Shown here piece by piece: positions 58,013 to 64,000 of a stretch of DNA of 64,000 bases (the first letter of the stretch is position 1; the number at the start of each line of letters is the position of its first letter). Below the pieces are notes generated by a model. That model did no database searches, had not been told where the DNA came from, and worked only from the letters and a program-made list of their open reading frames with translations. The stretch spans positions 1,240,001 to 1,304,000 of the forward strand of contig JAGGNK010008670.1 in assembly GCA_017590115.1 (NCBI GenBank). The letters run 5' to 3'. Origin of the DNA: Montifringilla adamsi (taxonomy: Eukaryota > Chordata > Aves > Passeriformes > Passeridae). The position numbers were made by a program, and so were the translations under genes.

Positions 58013-58549
58013 ACCGGTCCCCCAGGGCACGGCAGGGCGGTCAGCGGCCGCTGCAGGGCCCGGTGTGCGCAGCGGCCGCGCGGCCTCCGGTGCGAGGGCA
58101 CAGCCCCGGCGGAGCCCGCACGGGGATCCCGGCTGTGCCGGGCATCGCCGGGGTGCGCAGGGTTGGACCCTGGGAAGGAGTCCCTGGAGCTGTTGCTGGT
58201 GGCGGGGAGCGGCTCCAGGTGCCCCGGGGAGGTGCCGGTGCTCGCGGGCCGGGCCGCGCTCTGCTCGGCGCTGCCGGGGCTGCGCGGGAGCTGCCCTGGC
58301 GCGGAGGCCGTGCCAGAACGGGCCGCTCTCCGGGAGGGGGCTGCTGGAGCCCTGCGGCTCCCGGCAGCGCTCGGGAGGAGTCTCGGTGTCCTTAACGGGG
58401 AGTTTCCCTTTGCTCCAGGCGCTCCCCGGTGGATCAGGAGCTGCTGCCCCGGTGGCCGGAGGTGTGAGGATGGGCCAGAGTTTGGATGGAGGAATTGAGC
58501 GAGTTGGACTCGTCTGTGCTGGGAGGAGGAGGAGCACAGAAGGGATCGG

Positions 58550-58800
58550 AGCTGGGAAGGGAATGGAACCCCAGGAGGAGCTGAGGGAGCTGGGAAGGGA
58601 ATGGAGCCCCAGGAGGGGCTGAGGGAGCTGGGAAGGGAATGGAGCCCCAGGAGGGGCTGAGGGAGCTGGGAAGGGGCTCAGCCTGGAGCAAAGGGGGATC
58701 AGGAGGGACATTGTGGCTCTGCACAGGTCCTGACAGGAGGGGACAGCCGGGGGGGTCGGGCTGTGCTCCCAGGAACAGGGACAGGAGGAGAGGGCTTATT
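58550..58800 (+). mobile_element. CR1 LINE fragment with threefold internal repeat, in RSRC1 intron 1
   Basis: 'gaggggctgagggagctggg' occurs in three or four tandem copies (about 38-bp unit), leading into 'ctcagcctggagcaaagggg' and 'gtggctctgcacaggtcctg'. It is sense-oriented relative to RSRC1, matches the end of the CR1 coding region and start of its 3' UTR, and stops about 80 bases before the acceptor of the first coding exon. Confidence 0.85.
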
Positions 58801-58879
58801 TTGATTTTCTATAAATCTAAACCAAGGCAGCGCAGCCAGCAGCCCTTGTGACAGCTGCGGGTGTCTGCGTTCTGTGCAG

Positions 58880-59074
58880 GTCGGAGATGGGCCGGCGCTC
58901 CTCGGACACGGAGGAGGAGGGCAGGAGCAGGAGGAAGAAGAAGCACCGGCGGCGCTCCTCCTCCAGCAGCTCCTCGGACAGCCGCGCCTACAGCCGCAAA
59001 AAGTCGGGCAGGAAATCCAGGTCCAGGTCGCGCTCTCGGGATCTCCCGTCCTGGTCCCATTCCTATGAGAAAAG
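58880..59074 (+). CDS. RSRC1: RSRC1 first coding exon
   Basis: Acceptor ttctgtgcag, seven 5' UTR bases, then ATG at 58887. It encodes 62 codons plus two bases of an Arg codon; donor GAAAAG|gtgcat. Lys/Arg/Ser-rich throughout, with a run of seven serines. Confidence 0.95.
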
Positions 59075-61167
59075 GTGCATTTGTGGGAGGTTTTGGAAGC
59101 TGAGCTCTTTTGTGTTACAGCAGGAAGCTGGAAGGGTTTGGATCCCACGGGTTGGGATTTTATGGCACAGATTGTTCTGAGCCTTAAGAGATGTGAAACT
59201 GTTTTACTTTGTCAAAATAAAATCCCAAACCTACCACCATGACCAGAAATACCCACACCACCTCCTCCCCAGCAGAACAGAGCAGGGAATGTGCAGATCC
59301 AAAGAGAAATTCTGCTTTAAAGCAGGGAAACCCCAGGAGGTAAAACAACTCTTCCTTTCTTCCCCAACAGGGACATGTCCCACTGTCCCAGGTGTTCCAA
59401 GCTCATCCAGCCTGGCCTTGGGCACTGCCAGGGATCCAGGGGCAGCCACAGCTGCTCTGGCAATTCCAGCCCAGCCAGGAATTCTCAATTCCCAATCTCC
59501 CATCCATGCCTGCCCTCTGGCAGTGGAGCCATTCCCTGTGTCCTGTCCCTCCATCCTTGTCCCCAGTCCCTCTCCAGCTCTCCTGGAGCCCCTTCGGCTC
59601 CTGGCAGGGCTCTGAGCTCTCCCGGAGCTTCTCCTCTCCCAGCCTGGCTCCAGAGGGGCTCCTGCCCTGCAGCAGCTCTGTGCTCCATCCTGGCTGGCTC
59701 AGTCTGGCTTGTGCTGGTGAATTTACTGGGAGGAGGAGCTGGACACTCTCCTGGTGTCCAGCTGGCCTGGGAATCCAGGAGGAAATGCTCCTGCCAGGCC
59801 TTTCTGGAGAGGCTGCAGGGTGTGCTGGGGGGTTCATTCCCAGCCCTTTCTCCTGCTCTTGCTGGATCTCCATCCTCCCCAGGGCCAGGGCAGGGTGCTG
59901 GGCTGTGAGTCCAGCCCTGGGCACCTTGGATCCTGTTCCAGCACAGCTCCAGGGAACCCAGAGGGGCTGCAGGGTCCCCAGGGCATCCAGGAATGATCCA
60001 GGGCTCTGCTTTTGGGATCCTGCCTTTGCCCCTGGGGCAGGGCATCTGCTCCTGGCAGTTCAGGCCCTGCTCCATGCTGGATTTCTCCCTGACCCCCAGG
60101 AATCAAAGGCAGCAGCTTCTGGAATTCCTGCCCCTCATCCAGCAGGAGCATCACCTTCCCTTTCCAGGTGCAGCCCTGTTCTTCAGCATTAACCTCTGCA
60201 TCCTGTCCAGCATTCCAGCTCCTGCTGTGCCTTTTCCTCATGCTGGATAATCACTGAGCACATCCTGAATTCCATTCTTGTTCATATTTCATACATACAG
60301 TCTGTATAATATAATATAATATAATATAATATAATATAATATAATATAATATAATATATTTTTTATACTAACCACGCATAAAGGCTAAAAATAGGGAGGA
60401 TTGTAATTGTTAATTAGTTAACAACTGGGGAGATGGGGCAGAAGTGTTAAGATTTGGATTTCATTGGGATTTTGGGTTTAATATCTTTTCTTTCACCTTT
60501 GTCCTTGGTAGAAGAATTTATTCTTTGAATAGACAGAACTGGGAGGGAGGGGAAAAGGAAGAGACCCTTCTGTTTCTGACTGGACTCAGGAGGGAACTGC
60601 CCTTAAATGGGCTCAAATGAAGTAAATTAACCCTGATTAACTGATTACTACTAACAGTAGTTAAGGACCCCACCCAAACTTCATTTTTTATCAGGAATGT
60701 GGATTTTGGAGGATCAGCTCTTTAGGGCTGCAGTGTCTCTGTGTGTGTGAGTTACTTTTATGGGGGGATAGTGGGATTTGAGGCTTCTGGAGCACCCTTT
60801 AAACCCCCCAAGTCTGTGTGTGTTTTCTCAGGAATCCTTGGGGGATTTTCCCCGTTTTTTGGGGTTTTTGGGAGGGCCAGCCTCACCCCGGCTGTGTTTT
60901 CTGAGGACTCCCGGGGGTTTGTCTCTGTTTTTGGGGTTTTTGGCAGGGCCAGCCTCACCCCTGGCTGTGTTTTCTGAGGACTCCTGGGGGTTTGTTGCTG
61001 TTTTTGGGGTTTTTGGCCGGGCCAGCCTCACCCCTGCTCTGTTGCAGGCGCAGACACAGATCCAGCAGCAGCTCTTCCTACGGCTCCAGGAGGAAGCGCA
61101 GCCGCTCCCGGGGCAGAGGCAAATCCTACAGGTCCCAAAGGTCCAGGTCAAAGAGCAGGACCAGGAG
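58887..61167 (+). CDS. RSRC1: RSRC1, arginine/serine-rich coiled-coil protein 1 (first two coding exons)
   Basis: RSRC1 (SRrp53) is a nuclear RS-domain protein involved in 3' splice-site choice in pre-mRNA splicing. Two coding exons are visible: 58887-59074 (start of coding; the exon itself opens at 58880) and 61048-61167. The joined reading starts [20 protein letters not shown], continues as dense RS dipeptides ([19 protein letters not shown]), then [18 protein letters not shown] and [20 protein letters not shown]. This is an excellent match to the conserved RSRC1 N-terminus. All junctions are GT-AG, and phases agree (AG|G at both joins). The ATG is chosen because the family starts there and because codons upstream in the exon (SEM) are not conserved. 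About 102 residues are seen out of roughly 330. The coiled-coil C-terminal part lies beyond the window. It is transcribed away from SHOX2. Confidence 0.95.
59360..59700 (-). mobile_element. CR1 LINE 3' fragment
   Basis: 'gggacatgtcccactgtccc', 'catccagcctggccttgggc', 'actgccagggatccaggggc' and 'attctcaattcccaatctcc' in reverse-complement CR1 order. The 3' terminal repeat is missing. 'agctctcccggagcttctcc' toward 59,640 probably still belongs to it. Confidence 0.85.
60304..60359. repeat. ATAAT pentanucleotide microsatellite
   Basis: About eleven uninterrupted copies of a five-base TATAA/ATAAT unit in an AT-rich part of the RSRC1 intron. Confidence 0.95.
60825..61040. repeat. 73-bp tandem repeat abutting an RSRC1 splice acceptor
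   Basis: Three copies of a unit with 'ttttctgaggactcctgggg', 'tgtttttggggtttttggc' and 'gggccagcctcacccc'. Copy spacing is 73 bases (gctgtgtttt at 60891 and 60964). The third copy runs directly into the real 3' splice site ctctgttgcag at 61047. Confidence 0.92.
61048..61167 (+). CDS. RSRC1: RSRC1 second coding exon, 120 nt
   Basis: Completes the split Arg codon and encodes [20 protein letters not shown] to RSKSRTR, ending AGGAG|gtaaga. RS dipeptides dominate. Confidence 0.95.
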
Positions 61168-62384
61168 GTAAGAGTCTCTCCTAGGGAAAAAAAACTGTGG
61201 TATTTTTGCTGGAAAAACATTCCTGGAAAATCCTGCCATAATTACTGAGCTTGGGATAAATGGGAATAATGGCTGCAGGTGATGGTTTGAGCCACACGTG
61301 CCTGGAAATTCCTGATTTGGGGTCTGGAGTGCTTGCCACACACTAAATCTTTCGGTTACCCTGGTGAAACAATTTTGAAGATAAGATATTTATTTTGCAT
61401 TTGATTCAAGCAAAAAACAAACAAAAAAAAAACCCAACCAAAAAAACCCCATAAATAGGGTCTCTTGGTGTCATACAATTATTTGGAAATGTCTTGTGGA
61501 TTTTTCCCTTTGGTTTCTGCTTTCCATAATTCCCACACTTAACACTGGCTCCCTGAAGTTCAGAATGAACTGCTTTTCTCACCTGTGTTCCTCTTGGAAA
61601 AGGATGAGTCTTTAGTTATGCCATCTTTTATTAATATTTAAGGTTGTCTGCAGTGAAAGTTTGCATGTATTGGTTTGTGACAAACCAATATTTCACAATT
61701 TAAATATTTAAGTCTTAACCAGAAGTTGCAAAAGCTATTATAAAATCTGCTTTTCTTCTTTAATTAAAAGATGCTCACGTTATGCTTGTGTGTATTTTTC
61801 AATTAAGAGGTTTAACTGAAGTTTATCCTGGCTACCAGGTTTCCCATTAGCATTTTCTATTGATTTAAAATTAATTATTGACTGGAGCAGGCAGATCAAA
61901 GCTGTTTAGGTCCATATTTAAAATCTTCAGCTGGGTGATTTCGTGTGCCTGCACTAAGGATTTGTTAAACCTTTGGTTTCCATGTCCAAACCAGGAGAGC
62001 TGTTGCCTCTAAATGTTGACAAATTGTTGTTGAAAGATGTGAATATTCCCCTTCTATTCTTTGTGCTGTGCCATGACTTATTCCCAGCTGTTCACTGGAA
62101 GAGTTGCTTGGACCTTTTATTGCTTCAGTGCCTTTGTAGTAGAAATTTGATTATTTAGAGTTAGAAATAAATTTAGAAATTAAACTGCCTGACCTCTCCT
62201 GGAGTATCCTCCCCATCAGAGCTGTGCAGCTGTTCCTGTGCAGTGAATACCTACTTTTTTTTTGCTAAGAAAATCAGTTTGAACCCACAGAAATGTCAGA
62301 AGAATGAAGTGAAAGAGAAGGCTTTTCACATGCTCAGTGTTAGGATGTACGATAAACTGATTTAAAATTTTTTTATTATTATAA

Positions 62385-62493
62385 AACAATATGTAATAAA
62401 TTACAGACCTCATTAGCTATGGTTTAATGGTCATACAATAATATATAATAAATACAAATTGCAGCTCTCACTAGCTGTGGTTTAGTGGTCATC
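62385..62493. repeat. Diverged tandem duplication, about 55 bp
   Basis: 'ataaattacagacctcatta', 'gctatggtttaatggtcat' is followed by 'aatacaaattgcagctctca', 'ctagctgtggtttagtggtc', the same order with about 15-20% differences by eye. Confidence 0.75.
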
Positions 62494-62586
62494 TTTTCCA
62501 AGGGATTTGAGTTTAGTCTTGGTTACAATATATGGAAGTTAGGCACCTAAGGATCTGAAAAACCTGGCTACTGCTAGGAAATACAG

Positions 62587-62662
62587 TGTATTAAATAGTT
62601 GATGTATCAGACATTTTATGTATTAAATATTTGGGGTATCAAACATTTCATGTATTGAGTGT
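62587..62662. repeat. Short diverged duplication, about 36 bp
   Basis: 'gtattaaatagttgatgtat', 'cagacattttatgtatta' recurs as 'gtattaaatatttggggtat', 'caaacatttcatgtattg'. Confidence 0.7.
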
Positions 62663-64000
62663 GCAGCACTGGAGGGGTGGAGCTGCACATTCCTTGAACT
62701 GCTGGTCCTATTCACACCCACAGAGGGAAAATATTGCTAAATAACATCCCAAATGATCCCACAAGAGTCCAAAAGCTTAAAGTGAAACCCAGCAGGACAC
62801 ATCCCATCCTTTATTGTAATTTTTTTCTGAGTCTGCTCTAGTGTGGCACTGAGCAGCTCTGGATTAATCTGATTTTGGAGAGTTAAATCTTGGTTTAGCA
62901 CAAAGCTGCTACTCCAGGCCTGTGCTTGCCCTGCTTGTCAGTGATGCCAAATAATCCCTTTTCTGCCTCAAAATCACTCAACCCAGGGCTCACCAGCTTT
63001 CCAAGGAGTTTAGGATTCCTCAGCCTGGAAAAGAGATTGTGGGGGAGAGAGGGAATGTGATGGAGTGGTAGAAAAAATAAACCTAAAAATAAAAACGGTG
63101 GGAAAAGGTGGTTCAGGACTGAGGGTTCCCCATCTCTGCCCGTGCTCCACCTGGGGCAGGTGTGACAATGTCCTGGAAAATGAGTGTGTTTGTAGTGCTG
63201 GCCTGGAATTCTCAGGAATTCCAGCTGTAATTCCGGGTTTTTACTTGTTCTTTGTGGCACAACTTATTTTCCCTCTGGTTTTTCAAGGGAAATCCTGAAG
63301 AAACCACTCGTAAATAATTAATAAAAGGATCCAGAGGAGCTCAGGCAGCCCCTCGTGTTCCTGTGGTGAGGAATGGGTTATCCAGGGGAATGTTCCTGGG
63401 GATCTCCAGCTTCTGCATTGCCAGGGGGGGAGGAAAAGCTGCTGCCCACCTGGAAAGGGGAGATCAGCCCTGGGTTTGTACCCTCCTGCTGCACCCTCAG
63501 AGGATTATCCCCTTTAGCAGCCCAGCAAATGCCATTTTAAAATTTTATTTTAGTTATTAGGAGTCTACCTCTAGAAAATTACCTTCCTGTTGGAAGTTAA
63601 GGTGTGTTATGTGGTCTCTTTAAATGCCTGGAATTGTTTTTGGTATAAATCATGCAGGTGGCACAGATTCTGTATCCTGTAATGTCTTTTCTCCCCACAA
63701 TCCTCTTTTAATGTGTTTTTCAAGGTAGTGAAGGTGGTGTTAAAAGTAATGTGTTTTTTAATAACTTCTCTAACACAGGTGTTTTATTAGAGCAGGTGAT
63801 TTACACATCTCCAGCAGTGCAAAACACTGAGCTAGATCAAGTTTTACTTTCAAAAGTTGGATTTTTATAATGATATGTGTAAGATATTTTAAAATAGGTG
63901 TTGTTTGCAACCTAAACTGATTTCTTGTACTTTATTGGAGAAGAAAACTTGTGCATATTGTGATTATTTTAGATGCATTTTTAGGATGAAAAAGGTGGGA

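Larger units (their letters stand above)
54880..58450. promoter_or_regulatory. CpG island shared by SHOX2 5' end and RSRC1 promoter
   Basis: CpG dinucleotides and GC content rise sharply here compared with the desert and stay high across SHOX2 exon 2, intron 1, exon 1 and the start of RSRC1. A short AT-rich interval is at 56,750-56,900. Boundaries are by eye. Confidence 0.8.
59075..61047 (+). other. RSRC1: RSRC1 intron between first two coding exons (1,973 bp)
   Basis: Donor gtgcat, acceptor ctctgttgcag. It holds an antisense CR1 (about 59,360-59,700), a TATAA microsatellite and the 73-bp tandem repeat described separately. 59,700-60,240 is unique GC-moderate sequence, and 60,360-60,740 is AT-rich. 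Confidence 0.85.
61168..64000 (+). other. RSRC1: RSRC1 intron, continuing past the window
   Basis: No further exon is recognised up to 64,000. The sequence is AT-rich, with a run of AAAAC/AAAACCC words at 61,410-61,450. The gene is known to have very long introns in vertebrates. Confidence 0.7.

Noticed and set aside
56858..58498. Plus-strand open frame of 546 codons across the SHOX2-RSRC1 spacer
   Set aside because: CpG-island sequence lacks stop codons by composition. It runs through a putative RSRC1 splice donor and a tandem repeat, and no family resemblance is seen.

Overview
This window is avian nuclear DNA. The evidence is two recognisable vertebrate genes together with about twenty truncated CR1-type LINE tails scattered through otherwise non-coding sequence. 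The CR1 copies mostly have the wording typical of songbird subfamilies (a long 'gcccctggatccctggca' stretch, then 'ggtcccttccaacccaaacc' and a short ATTCTGTG-like tail). A passerine is therefore my best guess, but that is inference.

Layout. Positions 1 to about 51,500 are a gene desert. I find no credible protein-coding gene, tRNA or rRNA there. It holds CR1 fragments, several minisatellites (39-bp, 66-bp, 23-bp, 9-bp units), homopolymer runs, one short assembly gap (10 N at 10,862-10,871), and long unique AT-rich stretches. These unique stretches are what a developmental gene desert full of conserved enhancers would look like. Positions 51,500-56,340 (minus strand) hold SHOX2, a paired-like homeobox transcription factor. 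Four coding exons are complete (209, 58, 89 and 252 coding bases) and the 3' end of exon 1 is visible. The rest of exon 1, roughly the first 90-95 residues, cannot be found. Positions about 54,900-58,450 form a CpG-rich island between the genes. From about 57,900 onward, on the plus strand, lies the start of RSRC1, an arginine/serine-rich splicing-related protein. Its first two coding exons are visible and the gene runs off the right edge.

SHOX2 and RSRC1 are divergently transcribed from one CpG-rich region, the order known from other vertebrates. The desert lies on the 3' side of SHOX2, where distal limb and heart enhancers of this gene are known in mammals. The desert is therefore most likely SHOX2 regulatory territory, although no individual enhancer can be proven from the sequence alone.

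The most notable points are: a 78-bp GC-AG intron in SHOX2 that stays open in frame and overlaps the position of a mammalian alternative 12-residue insert; the missing 5' coding part of SHOX2; a palindromic TAAT-TTA-ATTA homeodomain dimer site just upstream of SHOX2 exon 1; and a 73-bp tandem repeat that has multiplied the sequence next to the 3' splice site of RSRC1's second coding exon. I see no sign of a wholly new biological system.
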